From a virus, in the IMG/VR virus record IMGVR_UViG_3300012984_000568, positions 20,373 to 84,372 of that record: 64,000 nt of DNA; one strand, written 5' to 3'. The notes below the pieces were generated by a model. The model saw only the letters and a list, made by a program, of their open reading frames with translations. It ran no database searches and was not told the DNA's origin. Positions 40,151-48,743 of this stretch are shown here, in pieces (position 1 is the stretch's first letter; the number at the start of each line of letters is the position of its first letter). The position numbers were made by a program, and so were the translations under genes.

Positions 40151-41143
40151 TTTGGTCTTTCTGCTTTCGTGCCCGGGTTCCCGGGGCGGTGATGGTGGCG
40201 GCTCCGCGGCGGCCGAGACCGACGGGGGCTGCTGCGGTGCAGGCGCGCCATTGTTGGCGGCCGCAACTCTTGACGCGGGGGTCGGGTCAACCTCGACTTC
40301 ATCGTCACCGGAGGCCTTGGTGCCGCGCTTAGGCTTCTTTGGCTTCTTGTCGATGAGTCCAGCTTCGAAGGCCGCCGCGGCCAGCATCGTGGCGCCGCGG
40401 CCGAAGTCACTGTTGACGCGCTCGACCGTGAACTGCATGCCAGTGGCATTGGTGCGCCCCCGAGCGATCGCATCAGCGAACAGCTCGTGGCAGGCATCGA
40501 GTTCCGCCACGATGACCGCCTTGCCATCGGGCGTGCGGGGGTCCGGGCGCTTGTTCGGCGCCGGCGTACTCGTCACATTGATGATCTCCTGGTCGGCCCA
40601 GAAGCTGTAGGTCTGCACGACTCCAATGCTGCCGAACTCGGACGCTGGACCTAGCGGGGTGATTGGCCCTGCCATGGCGGCTAGTGCGTAGGCGGCGGAG
40701 CACGCTAGCGACGCCTGCACAGCGATCGGCTTGCCAAACGCCTCGATCGCCGAGAGCGTGTCGAACATTCCGTCGCAGTAGCCGCCGGGGCTGTGTACGT
40801 CGAGAATCACGCTCTGGACGTTCGGATCGGCTCCGGCGAGCGCGAAGGAGTCGCGAATGTCCTGATAGCAGGTCTGATCTTCACCCATCAGCCACGCCCA
40901 AAAGTCGGGCGTTTCGGAGAGCACGCCCGCGACGCGGATTTGCGCAACGGTACCGACAACTGCGTAGTTTTCAGGATCGGACGAGGACGCGGCTCGAGCG
41001 CCTTCGACTGTAGCCGAGTAACGCGGGCGCGCAGCGAGCGCGGCGTTGAAGTCCTCGCGTTGCTTGATCGAAAGAGAGAGGCCCGACTTGTACAGCCGAC
41101 CGATTTTCTCGGCGACGTCCGGGCGCAGGAACATTTGAAGCAT
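39767..41143 (-). CDS. Head maturation protease, S49 (lambda gpC-like) with C-terminal scaffold
   Basis: 458 residues. The N-terminal half follows S49 peptidases: VGTVAQIRVAGVLSE, SVILDVHSPGGYCDGMFD, and nucleophile region ACSAAYALA (Ser149), then SEFGSIGVV and Lys198 as likely general base. After residue ~270 the sequence becomes Lys/Asp/Pro-rich and then a helical scaffold region (see nested frame). The protein cleaves scaffold and portal during prohead maturation. It is separated from the portal gene by two bases. Confidence 0.85.
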   Translation of the reverse strand: MLQMFLRPDVAEKIGRLYKSGLSLSIKQREDFNAALAARPRYSATVEGARAASSSDPENYAVVGTVAQIRVAGVLSETPDFWAWLMGEDQTCYQDIRDSFALAGADPNVQSVILDVHSPGGYCDGMFDTLSAIEAFGKPIAVQASLACSAAYALAAMAGPITPLGPASEFGSIGVVQTYSFWADQEIINVTSTPAPNKRPDPRTPDGKAVIVAELDACHELFADAIARGRTNATGMQFTVERVNSDFGRGATMLAAAAFEAGLIDKKPKKPKRGTKASGDDEVEVDPTPASRVAAANNGAPAPQQPPSVSAAAEPPPSPPREPGHESRKTKMNEKELLAQHPELHAAVLAQGVTQERDRVCAHLTMGEASGDMPTAIAAINAGTAMTATLQAKYMAAGMNRASRGARQDDSDAAGAVVAGASPAAAAAATPEASSEDKGDKVADEIDRQLGRTSKKVA

Positions 41144-41145
41144 TT

Positions 41146-42798
41146 TTAGGCGGCTCTCTCGAGGCGAAGGCGCGTGCGGGCGAGCTCGATATCCTCGAGT
41201 GCGTCGAGCGCATCTTGGCCTTCGGCGAAATCGTCTTGTGGTTTGCTCTCGTCGGCCGCTGGCTGCTTTGGCGCTTTTGTGGCGGCTTCCAGGGCAGCAA
41301 GCGGGGCGTTCGCAGCAGCGATCAGCTCGTTTTCTCGCTTTAGCTTTGGCGCGTTCTTCGAGAACTTAGTCCCGAACGTTTCGCGCGCCGCGCGATCACG
41401 GGTCATGAAGCCTTCTTTGACGGCTTCCGCGTACCCCTTGACCATCTTCATGATGTCGACCGACGGCTTGATTTGCCCGGTCCAATCGCTAGATGTCCAC
41501 GCCGCGAAGATGTCGAACTTCGACCAATCGCGCCAAGCTTCAATGAAGCCGTCTGCTCGCACGCGCCCAGCAAGCGTCTCAGCTAGGAGCCACTCCGTGT
41601 AAATCGGCTGGCAGAAGTTGTCTCCGAATTCCTGACGAACCTTGTTCAGGTACATCTTGAATTCGTTGATGGCGGCCTGCGAAGCGCTGTAGTTCGAGTT
41701 GAAAGAGAGCAGCAGAATCTCGGGCGGCATCTCGTGCGCCCACGCAATTCCCTGGATGATCGCGGCTTCGAACACACCGAACGTCTCGACGGTGCCGTTC
41801 GACTGGAAAGCCTGAGGCTTTTCGCCTTTTTGCAGCTGCTCGATCACGAGCCCTGGAACGTGCTGGGCGGTTCTGAATGCGCGATCTGGACCAGAAGACT
41901 CCGAGGAAGCGACCTCGACACCATTCTTGGTTGCGCTGCGTGTCAGCGGACGGGACGACACAGCGTCCTCGCCCTTCTCGATATACATCGCGAGGCAACT
42001 GAGGATGAACGCCTTGCGTTGCGTGCTGTCTCTGAAGCGATCGATCTCCTTCAAGCTTTGCAGGACGAGCGACAGCAACGGCTTGCCGCGGACGTCGTCC
42101 ATGCGCTTGTCGGTGCCGTAAAGCAGCCAAGCTAGCCGGCGCCCAGACTTTTCCCCGAAAGCCGGTAGCCGCTTCGACGTACCGTCGGGCTGCCGCACCC
42201 AATAGGCCACCTGGCGACCCATCGAGTCGACCTCAACACCATGCTTGATTTCGTTCCCGCCTTGAGGGCTTGCTTCAATTGGAGTCTGGACGGCCTCCCC
42301 GTTGATCAGCTGCACGCGCGGGAGCTGCGTGCGGGGGTCCTGACGCAGCAGCACAAGCACATCGCCGGCGACGAGCGCTTCGGTGCGCGCGATCGCTTGG
42401 AGCGCACCGAACGTTAGCTTTTCGCCCTGGTCACAGAGCCATGCGTTGGAGCGCCAAAGCGAGAAGCGGTTCTCCGTCTCTTCGGTCCAGTCCGCGAGCT
42501 CGTCCTCAGCGAAACCGAGGATCGCCTCCTCTGGAGTGGCCTCGAGGTGCAACCCGACGTTGATTTCGTTCGTGACGAGACGGCGAATCAGGCCGCGGGC
42601 GTACAGGTTTTTTTCGTACAGCTCCGCACTGCGGCGCCGAAGGGTCCAGTAGTCCGGAATCAGGACTTCAGTCGCGCCGAATCCGCCGGCGAACTTGGAA
42701 CCGTCATCCCACGAGAAACGGACATCGGGGAGTTGCCCGAGCGTTAGTTTCGGAACTTTCGGCCGAAACCAGCTCTTTACGACGTCGACGATGTACAT
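41146..42798 (-). CDS. Portal protein, lambda gpB family (550 aa)
   Basis: Typical motifs include a central IARTEALVAGDVLVLLRQDPRTQLPRVQLINGEAVQTP, then YWVRQPDGTSKRLPAFG and SLVLQSLKEIDRFRDSTQRKAFI. EMPPEILLLSFNSNYSASQAAINEFKMYLNKVRQEF is characteristic of the lambda portal family. C-terminal tail is Ala/Lys/Glu-rich. Forms the dodecameric head vertex through which DNA is packaged. Confidence 0.9.
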   Translation of the reverse strand: MYIVDVVKSWFRPKVPKLTLGQLPDVRFSWDDGSKFAGGFGATEVLIPDYWTLRRRSAELYEKNLYARGLIRRLVTNEINVGLHLEATPEEAILGFAEDELADWTEETENRFSLWRSNAWLCDQGEKLTFGALQAIARTEALVAGDVLVLLRQDPRTQLPRVQLINGEAVQTPIEASPQGGNEIKHGVEVDSMGRQVAYWVRQPDGTSKRLPAFGEKSGRRLAWLLYGTDKRMDDVRGKPLLSLVLQSLKEIDRFRDSTQRKAFILSCLAMYIEKGEDAVSSRPLTRSATKNGVEVASSESSGPDRAFRTAQHVPGLVIEQLQKGEKPQAFQSNGTVETFGVFEAAIIQGIAWAHEMPPEILLLSFNSNYSASQAAINEFKMYLNKVRQEFGDNFCQPIYTEWLLAETLAGRVRADGFIEAWRDWSKFDIFAAWTSSDWTGQIKPSVDIMKMVKGYAEAVKEGFMTRDRAARETFGTKFSKNAPKLKRENELIAAANAPLAALEAATKAPKQPAADESKPQDDFAEGQDALDALEDIELARTRLRLERAA

Positions 42799-43061
42799 CA
42801 GAAGCCTGGCACTACGTGCGTCGATCCGGTGCGGCAGAGCATCGACTCAAGCATGGTGACCTGATTGAACAACCACGCGGCGTGCTCACGCATCGAGGTG
42901 AGATTCAGTCTGGTCACAAGGTGACGCGTTTGCCCGCTGTCGAATTGGTAGCTGGCCATCCCGTCTACAGCGACCTTCGCGATCGCCGTGTTGAGCGACG
43001 CGAGCTGAAGCTTGAACGCCGCGAGCTGCGTCGAAAGCGTCTCGTCGCAGGAGTCGGCCAT
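42798..43061 (-). CDS. gpW-like head-tail joining protein (87 aa)
   Basis: Small helical protein between terminase large subunit and portal, exactly the place of lambda W. N-terminal helix QLAAFKLQLASLNTAIAKVAVDGMASYQFDSGQ matches the (L)xxxxxAxxxL..G....V...G... pattern of gpW/hypothetical connectors. Overlaps the portal by one base. Completes heads before tail joining if the assignment is right. Confidence 0.6.
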   Translation of the reverse strand: MADSCDETLSTQLAAFKLQLASLNTAIAKVAVDGMASYQFDSGQTRHLVTRLNLTSMREHAAWLFNQVTMLESMLCRTGSTHVVPGF

Positions 43062-43064
43062 TGT

Positions 43065-45095
43065 TCAGTTTGGGGCTTCGTAGAAGAAAAGTTGCTGCTC
43101 GATGCAAGCCGAGAAGAATTCATCCCAGTCCACGAACTCGCGCTTTTTCTGCTTCACGCAATAGTCGTGAGCGATCATCTCGAGTGCCGCGTTGGCGTAC
43201 ACAAGACAGTCCCATAGCTCGTTTTTTGCGCCGCTTGGCCGGCGCCATTCAGTCCCGATGCGCTCATTCGTGACAGCGTCGCGCTTCTCGACTTTGACCT
43301 CGACCGTAAGCTCTTTCAGCTGATCGTCGACGACGTCTTGTGGCGCGTTGAAGTGCCCGTGCGGTTGCAGCCCATCGCCGATCCAACTGCGGCGCAAGCG
43401 CGCGCTCCAACGGTCCTTGTAGATGTCGACCGTGATGCCGTAGGCGATGGTGCCCATGGTGGTCGTGAATTCCGAGAATTCTTTGAGGTTCGCGCCCTTC
43501 GGCGGCAGTTCGCGCCCCTTGATCGGGAACACGCCGGCGCCGCAATCAGCGGCGAAGCGATAGACTTGGTCCGTTAGATGACCTGAATCGATGAGCGTGA
43601 GTTCGATCCGGTACCGCTTGCCGTCGTCAGCCTTGTATTCCTTGCTCTCGATGAGTTCGCGCAGCTTGCCCCAAGTCGTTGGACTGTCGGTTTGCTCCGT
43701 ATCGCCGGCGTAACGCCAATAATCGATGAGAAAGGCTCGACCCCCGGTGCACCAACCGAACACAGATACGGCGAGGTTGTCACCGTGCACGTCTACCGTG
43801 CAGACGAGCAGAAGAATCGGGCCGCCCGCGTGCTCTTTTGCCCACTTGTTCGGAATTTCTCCGAACTTGTAGATACCGATGCGTCGATGCGGCGAAACGG
43901 CTTCGAACCGAACGCGGTCACCCTGCGGCTTGAACGGAGCGCCCAGGTCGTTGTTGTAGAACACCTGCAGCTTCTTGACGCTTCGGGCTACGTTCCTTTC
44001 GGGGTCCCACGCTTCAAGAAAATCGCGAACGATCGCTTCCCATGTGCGCATCCCAGGCGGCGAATACAAGCCGCTCAGGTGATAGCTGCGCAGCTGCTCG
44101 TGCTGCGGCTGTACAGTCGGCTTCCACTTCGCTCCGTTTGCCGGTGCGAGCAGCTTGAGCTTGTCGTCGTTGGTGTGCCTGTGACCACATCCTGCGTTTT
44201 CGCAGATGTAGTGCACCGACCCTGGGGTAACGATACGCGTTTCACCTTCACCCTTGTCTGTCTCCCACCAAATTCCGGAGACGGAGCCTGTCAGGTTGTC
44301 GGTGCGATTCCACCGCAACACTTGCGGGAAACCGCAGCGAAGACACCTGATGAAATAATAGCGCTGGTCACCCCGGCGGAAGCGATCGGCGATCCGCGAC
44401 GTGCCCTCCTCGTTCGGTGTTGACCCGTCGAGTAGCTTGTAACTCTTCTCGAAGGAGTTGCAGCGAGCCGCCGACAACTTCATTGGGTCGCCGTCTTTAC
44501 CGACGACGAGAGGCCAAGAGTCGACCTCGTCCCGGCACATGAACCGGATCGGCTGCTGCCGAAACTTGTTCGGCGATTTGGCGCCGTTGGGCAGTAGGGC
44601 GCCGCCACCAGCCCATTCTAGTTTTTTGGCGGTCTTTCCGGTCTTGCGGGCGTTGCCGACGTCCGACGACTGAATCAGATGCGCGAGGCCCGACTCCTCG
44701 AGCATCGGGATGATCGACAAGTCGATGCGCGTCTTCGCGAGGCTGTCGTCACTTGTGACGTACATCATCGCGGCGGTCTTCACGTGCGCGATCGAGTAAC
44801 CGATGAAGTTCTCGAGCACTGCGGTCGTGAAGCCGACCTGCGCGCCTTTCATGACCGCCACTTCGCGCACGGGCGAGGTGACGCTCAGGCAATCAACAAC
44901 CTCCTGCCAGTAGGGAGTTACCGCAAAACGGAACGGCCCGGGCATCGCCGCCGCGGCCTGCGGAAGATAGCGCTCAGACTCCGCCCACTCGGACGGTGTT
45001 TTGAACACCATCCTTGTCGTGAGCGCGCCGAACTGCTGATCGAGAAAGAGTAGCTGGTCCTCAGTCGGTTCGGTTGGCACCGATTGCACGCTCAA
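43065..45095 (-). CDS. Terminase large subunit, GpA family (676 aa)
   Basis: ATPase: Walker A-like KGAQVGFTT (residues 83-91) and Walker B FMCRDEVD (~185-192). Also typical for GpA: PYWQEVVDCLSVTSPVREVAVMKGAQVGFTTAVLENFIGY, and two CxxC zinc pairs (FIRCLRCGFPQ, YICENAGCGHRH). The C-terminal nuclease half includes LLVCTVDVHGDNLAVSVFGW and LTLIDSGHLTDQVYRFA. It cuts concatemers and powers DNA packaging; GpA relatives cleave at cos sites. It overlaps the small subunit by 35 bases. Confidence 0.92.
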   Translation of the reverse strand: MSVQSVPTEPTEDQLLFLDQQFGALTTRMVFKTPSEWAESERYLPQAAAAMPGPFRFAVTPYWQEVVDCLSVTSPVREVAVMKGAQVGFTTAVLENFIGYSIAHVKTAAMMYVTSDDSLAKTRIDLSIIPMLEESGLAHLIQSSDVGNARKTGKTAKKLEWAGGGALLPNGAKSPNKFRQQPIRFMCRDEVDSWPLVVGKDGDPMKLSAARCNSFEKSYKLLDGSTPNEEGTSRIADRFRRGDQRYYFIRCLRCGFPQVLRWNRTDNLTGSVSGIWWETDKGEGETRIVTPGSVHYICENAGCGHRHTNDDKLKLLAPANGAKWKPTVQPQHEQLRSYHLSGLYSPPGMRTWEAIVRDFLEAWDPERNVARSVKKLQVFYNNDLGAPFKPQGDRVRFEAVSPHRRIGIYKFGEIPNKWAKEHAGGPILLLVCTVDVHGDNLAVSVFGWCTGGRAFLIDYWRYAGDTEQTDSPTTWGKLRELIESKEYKADDGKRYRIELTLIDSGHLTDQVYRFAADCGAGVFPIKGRELPPKGANLKEFSEFTTTMGTIAYGITVDIYKDRWSARLRRSWIGDGLQPHGHFNAPQDVVDDQLKELTVEVKVEKRDAVTNERIGTEWRRPSGAKNELWDCLVYANAALEMIAHDYCVKQKKREFVDWDEFFSACIEQQLFFYEAPN

Positions 45096-45768
45096 CTTCG
45101 CGCGTCATGGGATCGAGCTGAGAGCTGATCAGATCGCGCACCACATCCTCAGCGACTTCGGGCGGTGTGTCCGTGCTCGCCAGCGCGTACACTCGAGCAA
45201 CGAGCGTCTTGGGCAAGTCACCGAGCAGCCTGCGATTGCAGGCTTCGATGCGACCAAACACGTGTGTGCGCACGAGGCTGCGCGCTATGAGCTCGCCTTC
45301 GGTCTCTTCGTTGCCAAGGCGCTTCTCACGGATGACTTCGATTTCCTTGAGCGCTAGCAACCAATCACGGAAAGTGCTCTCGGTGCCGAACCGCTCGAGC
45401 ATCGGCCGAAGCAGCTCTGCGATCCGCTCAAGCTCCTCGGGCGAGCCGTCGAATTGCAGCTCGCCTTCGCCGGCTTCAGGTCGTCGCGCAGTCGGTTTCT
45501 CTGCTCGCTTCGGGCGCCCATCCGCGACCTTCGGCGGTGCCGGCGGCGGCTCCGGCTCGGGTTTCGACTGCCTGGTCGGGGCCCGGGTGGCCTTGGGGAT
45601 TTCTACTCCACGAGACGCCAACCATGCCCGGCAAGCCGGATGGTCGAGGTCGACGCGGTCGCCAGCGGCGGCTGCCGCGAGACCCTTCGCGCACTGCTTG
45701 GTGATCGCGGCTTTGGAAACGCCAGCGAGCTTCGCGAGCTCGGCGCGTGAGATTGTTCGCTGGGGCAT
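45061..45768 (-). CDS. Terminase small subunit, Nu1-like (235 aa)
   Basis: N-terminal helix-turn-helix (ISRAELAKLAGVSKAAITKQCAKGL ... VDLDHPACRAWLASRG) as in Nu1/phage DNA-packaging proteins; a Pro-rich linker (~60-110); helical C-terminal domain for binding the large subunit (FRDWLLALKEIEVIREKRLGNEE...). It recognises the packaging site. The GGTTAAC repeats 32-59 bases upstream of its start are candidate binding sites. Confidence 0.8.
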   Translation of the reverse strand: MPQRTISRAELAKLAGVSKAAITKQCAKGLAAAAAGDRVDLDHPACRAWLASRGVEIPKATRAPTRQSKPEPEPPPAPPKVADGRPKRAEKPTARRPEAGEGELQFDGSPEELERIAELLRPMLERFGTESTFRDWLLALKEIEVIREKRLGNEETEGELIARSLVRTHVFGRIEACNRRLLGDLPKTLVARVYALASTDTPPEVAEDVVRDLISSQLDPMTREVERAIGANRTD

Positions 45769-45953
45769 ACAACGCCGGCGGGGGCCGGCCGAGGAGAGCG
45801 GTTAACGGTTAACGGTGCTTGGTTAACCCCGCGAGGAAAGTCAGATTGTCGTGAGAGGCCGCGGTCGCAATGTTGAACGGCACACCTGGGCGTACAGCGT
45901 TACAGTACCTTTGGAATTTACAGTTAGGGCTGCATTCCACGTATGCTGCAACG
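45769..45953 (-). promoter_or_regulatory. Intergenic control region upstream of the terminase genes
   Basis: 185 bases without a gene in an otherwise compact genome, just upstream of the packaging/head/tail operon on the minus strand. It holds the GGTTAAC repeats (45800-45827) and AT-richer sequence around 45895-45935. A -35/-10-like pair on the minus strand (TTGCGA ... GACAATCT) is weak. It is a plausible late promoter and/or packaging site; no terminator is evident. Confidence 0.45.
45800..45827. repeat. GGTTAAC iterons
   Basis: Four 7-base units in register: GGTTAAC (45800-45806), GGTTAAC (45807-45813), a diverged GGTGCTT (45814-45820) and GGTTAAC (45821-45827). Each exact unit contains the palindrome GTTAAC. 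Candidate binding sites for small terminase or a late regulator. Confidence 0.7.
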
Positions 45954-46649
45954 CTACGTGCCGATGCTGAGCCGCTGCATCTGCTGCGTGAGCGCAGCCT
46001 GCATCATGTGCTCGACCTTGGGCCTTACTGCTGCCACTGAGCGCTCCAAGGTGGGCTCGGGCTTCACCCGCACAGACCCACGTGACACGTCGTACAGCAG
46101 CCGCGTCTTCAGCTTGCGCTTGCCACCACTGATGCTGAACAGCCCCTGGCCACCCCTCGGTCTGGTGAGCAGCACGACCGTCTTGCCCTGCTTGCGGGCC
46201 ACGGCGATGGCGATGGCGTTCTTCTGTCGTCGTCCGCCATGTAGCGCAGGGTGGGCCACCTGCACCGCCCCCAACTTGAAGCGTCCAGCTACCAGCCTGG
46301 TGCGCTTCCCTGAGCCAGCAGCCTGCCCAGCAGCCGAGGGGCCAGGGATAGCCACCACGCGCCGGTTGGCATGCACCACGCCACCGTCCTCCTGAGTGCG
46401 CAGCCAGGGAGCGACGCTGCCCGTCCGCGCTTCGAGCTTGGTGACGCTGGCCTGCTCGACCCGAACCGAGTTGGCCGTGAAGGTGTTGCGGTTCGTGAAC
46501 GTCGACTTGATGTCACGCTGCCAGATCGACCGGACTTCGAAAGCGCACGTGTTGAGCGCGTTCCGAATGGCGAACGGAACGGCCTTGGCCCGCATCTTGG
46601 CCAGGTCGTCCACCATGCGCTTGTCGCCCTTGAGTTCGACGGTGATCAT
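45954..46649 (-). CDS. Minor tail protein Z-like (GPZ/tail completion, 231 aa)
   Basis: Opening ITVELKGDKRMVDDLAKMRAKAVPFAIRNALNTCAFEVRSIWQRDI is the usual pattern of prophage minor tail Z / HK97 gp10-type proteins. The middle LRTQEDGGVVHANRRVVAIPGPS and VLLTRPRGGQGLFSI match Z-like relatives. Normally found with head-tail connector genes downstream of the capsid; here it is upstream of the terminase. Probably completes the tail end that meets the head. Confidence 0.65.
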   Translation of the reverse strand: MITVELKGDKRMVDDLAKMRAKAVPFAIRNALNTCAFEVRSIWQRDIKSTFTNRNTFTANSVRVEQASVTKLEARTGSVAPWLRTQEDGGVVHANRRVVAIPGPSAAGQAAGSGKRTRLVAGRFKLGAVQVAHPALHGGRRQKNAIAIAVARKQGKTVVLLTRPRGGQGLFSISGGKRKLKTRLLYDVSRGSVRVKPEPTLERSVAAVRPKVEHMMQAALTQQMQRLSIGT

Positions 46650-46755
46650 TGGATTGGGACCAGCCCGCTACTTGCGCGCAAACACTTTCACGGGCCTAGG
46701 TGCGGACTCTGCCTCGGATGGCCTTTGCGAGCCGCCTTCGACGCTCCGACCGTGC
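46650..46755. other. 106-base gap without a convincing gene
   Basis: Between the hypothetical gene stop and the Z-like gene start. Short frames run through it (for example one ending VKVFARK), but none has a good start or ribosome-binding site. No clear hairpin. Confidence 0.3.
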
Positions 46756-47001
46756 TCAACGCCGAGCGCGCGGCATGCGCTGCGCTTCGGCGAATAGTTC
46801 CTCGACCTCTTGGGTGATGCCTGTGCGGCGCCGCTCAGTCGGTCGAGGCTGCTTCCCCTCCAGGAAGTTCCGCAACGATATCGCCCAAAGCGCGTCCGGT
46901 TCCGCTTTGCTCAGCTGTTCGAGCCCAGAGTTTTCGCTGAGCTGCGGTCGGAGGCGGCGGTGTACCGGTGCGGCGCGAAGCGGGGTTGTGTCGGTGATCA
47001 A
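46756..47001 (-). CDS. Hypothetical protein (81 aa)
   Basis: TTG 47001 is the first possible start. The second half looks like a genuine globular helix pair (DALWAISLRNFLEGKQPRP, GITQEVEELFAEAQRM). A competing overlapping frame 46835-47044 has poorer composition. Not coupled to its neighbours; the gap upstream (47002-47118) may hold a promoter. Function unknown. Confidence 0.4.
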   Translation of the reverse strand: MITDTTPLRAAPVHRRLRPQLSENSGLEQLSKAEPDALWAISLRNFLEGKQPRPTERRRTGITQEVEELFAEAQRMPRARR

Positions 47002-47118
47002 AGGTGGCGACTTCGGCGGCGAGGCTTGGCCTGTGGTCGTACATGTCGGTGCGTGCGTCCTCGCGCCTAGGCGCGGTCGGCTATGAGTGGGCTGCGGCGC
47101 ATGCGGCGAACGTGCGTC

Positions 47119-47550
47119 CTAAGTGCGTCCAATCTCTTCCAAGAGCGGTGCGATTCGCAGCTGGAATGCCGCGGTTTCACTCGAAATGCGCTCTACGATT
47201 TTTAGCCGCTTCGCGTGGTCTGAAAGCAGCCGCTTGTGGTCGCTGAGGAGTGTGGTGTGCCCCTTTACCTGTCGCCGGAGCGCTCGCTGGTTCTGCGCCA
47301 ACTTGCCGAACTCCACGTCGAGCCGATCGACGGTCGCTTCGTCCGATGGGAGTAGGTAGGCCAGCGCGCTCACGCTGATGAGCATGCGCCGGCCCTCGCG
47401 CTTCGAACAGCGCACGCTCTCGAGCCGCTCGGCGCGCTCGACTAGGCGTCGGGCATATTCGGCACGACGACGCGAGCTCAGTTTGGCCACGCGTGGCGAC
47501 TTCGCTGCCAAGGCATCACCCAATTGGGTGGTGGTGAGCCAGCGCTTCAT
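47119..47550 (-). CDS. HTH plus coiled-coil protein (143 aa)
   Basis: N-terminal WLTTTQLGDALAAKSPRVAKLSSRRRAEYARRL reads as a MerR/excisionase-like helix-turn-helix, then a segment MLISVSALAYLLP and a long C-terminal coiled coil (KHRLLSDHAKRLKIVERI-type heptads). Could be a DNA-binding regulator or structural partner. ATGA coupling with the upstream gene. The gap 47002-47118 after it has no gene. Confidence 0.5.
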   Translation of the reverse strand: MKRWLTTTQLGDALAAKSPRVAKLSSRRRAEYARRLVERAERLESVRCSKREGRRMLISVSALAYLLPSDEATVDRLDVEFGKLAQNQRALRRQVKGHTTLLSDHKRLLSDHAKRLKIVERISSETAAFQLRIAPLLEEIGRT

Positions 47551-47846
47551 GCGCCCTCTTTTTTGAACAACGCGACGGCCTGCCCTATTACCTCGCTCGC
47601 AAGCGACTTTCTTGCCTTCTTTGGCAGGCAGCCGACCTCACGCTGCTGTCCTACCCAAACCCAATCTGTTGCTGCGGGCGGTCGATGGTCAGCGCGACAA
47701 TGCTCCAATAGGCGCCTGACAAGCGTTGTCTTCAATTCAGGCGCCTTCTTAGAATATCCGGCTTGCACGGAATTGCGGTTCTTAGAGCCTTTACCCCTGG
47801 ATCCCCACGGGCCAACATTGGGCTGCGCAGCGCCAGCGTTCGCCAT
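47547..47846 (-). CDS. Basic hypothetical protein (99 aa)
   Basis: ATG 47846 immediately after the upstream stop. Basic and Lys-rich toward both ends, with a middle LVRRLLEHCRADHRPPAATDWVWVGQQ. No recognised domain. Part of the leftward operon by spacing. Confidence 0.5.
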   Translation of the reverse strand: MANAGAAQPNVGPWGSRGKGSKNRNSVQAGYSKKAPELKTTLVRRLLEHCRADHRPPAATDWVWVGQQREVGCLPKKARKSLASEVIGQAVALFKKEGA

Positions 47847-48743
47847 TTATTGTCCCTCCAGCTCGAATAGGATGCGCGCGCAGGTCCACCACTGCTTGCG
47901 GCGTGTCGCATCAACTGGAACCGGAGACACGTCCATCAGCCGCTCGCCGAAATCCTCCAACGTACGCCTTGGTGTTTCACTGGCGGTTCTAGTCGTCGTC
48001 GGCTTCACAGTCGCTCTAGATGCTGCTGCCTCTTGGGCTTTCTTTTCCTTCATCGCCTCAGCTTCAGCCCGCTGGCGAGCCTCCGCTTCCTGGGTTTTGC
48101 GTCCAAGCTCCAGAGCCGCCAGTCGGCGTTCCTCGGCCTCGCGCACTTTTTCCTTGGTGTAGTCCAGCGCTTTGCTGAGCGGATCGAGCGGACAGTCGAG
48201 CACGTCCGAAACCCTCAACACCACCCCATCGTCAGGAATGACCTCTCCTGACTCGATTGCGTCGAGTTCCTTCAGCTGGATTCGCAACATCTTCGCCATG
48301 GTCTTTGGCTCGATGCCGTTCGTCGTGCGCGCTGAGCGAATCGCAGCGCCGATCCCTTGCGGATCTCGGGCGTGCCCAGAGGGATCAAAAAACGGCGGCG
48401 TGGTGGTCGGGGTAGCGGTCTTTGCCATGATGATCTCTCCAAGATTTGCGGATAGCGGTTTACTTGTTGTTGGCGCCTTGCTTCGCGGAGCAGGAGGCGG
48501 CCGAGGTGGTCCGATTGGCGCAACGGGCGCTGGCGCAATAACCGACTGAGACAACCACTCATCGTCGGTCACCTTGCGGACTGACGCTAAATCGATGGTT
48601 TCATTGCGGCCGTTGATTTTTACGACAACCGTGTACCCGCGCATCTGTACGACGCGACCAGGCAGTTCCGTGACGCTGCCGCTGGTCGTTCGCCAGCGCA
48701 CGACCACGTCTTCGCCGCGATGAAATCTTTTCTTCTCACCCAC
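47847..48743 (-). CDS. KOW/SH3-like plus XRE-type HTH protein (298 aa)
   Basis: Start chosen at GTG 48743 (VGEKKRFHRGEDVVVRW); the longer frame upstream lies inside the preceding gene. Residues ~8-65 form a small barrel-like domain (GEDVVVRWRTTSGSVTELPGRVVQMRGYTVVVKINGR). ~90-150 is a Pro-rich linker. ~175-235 is an XRE-like helix-turn-helix (IGAAIRSARTTNGIEPKTMAKMLRIQLKELDAIESGE). A charged helical tail follows. Likely a DNA-binding regulator; an internal ATG at 48428 could give the HTH part alone. Confidence 0.6.
   Translation of the reverse strand: MGEKKRFHRGEDVVVRWRTTSGSVTELPGRVVQMRGYTVVVKINGRNETIDLASVRKVTDDEWLSQSVIAPAPVAPIGPPRPPPAPRSKAPTTSKPLSANLGEIIMAKTATPTTTPPFFDPSGHARDPQGIGAAIRSARTTNGIEPKTMAKMLRIQLKELDAIESGEVIPDDGVVLRVSDVLDCPLDPLSKALDYTKEKVREAEERRLAALELGRKTQEAEARQRAEAEAMKEKKAQEAAASRATVKPTTTRTASETPRRTLEDFGERLMDVSPVPVDATRRKQWWTCARILFELEGQ

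Noticed and set aside
46835-47044. Alternative 69-codon frame
   Set aside because: Overlaps 46756-47001 out of frame; composition is Pro/Arg-rich and less protein-like.
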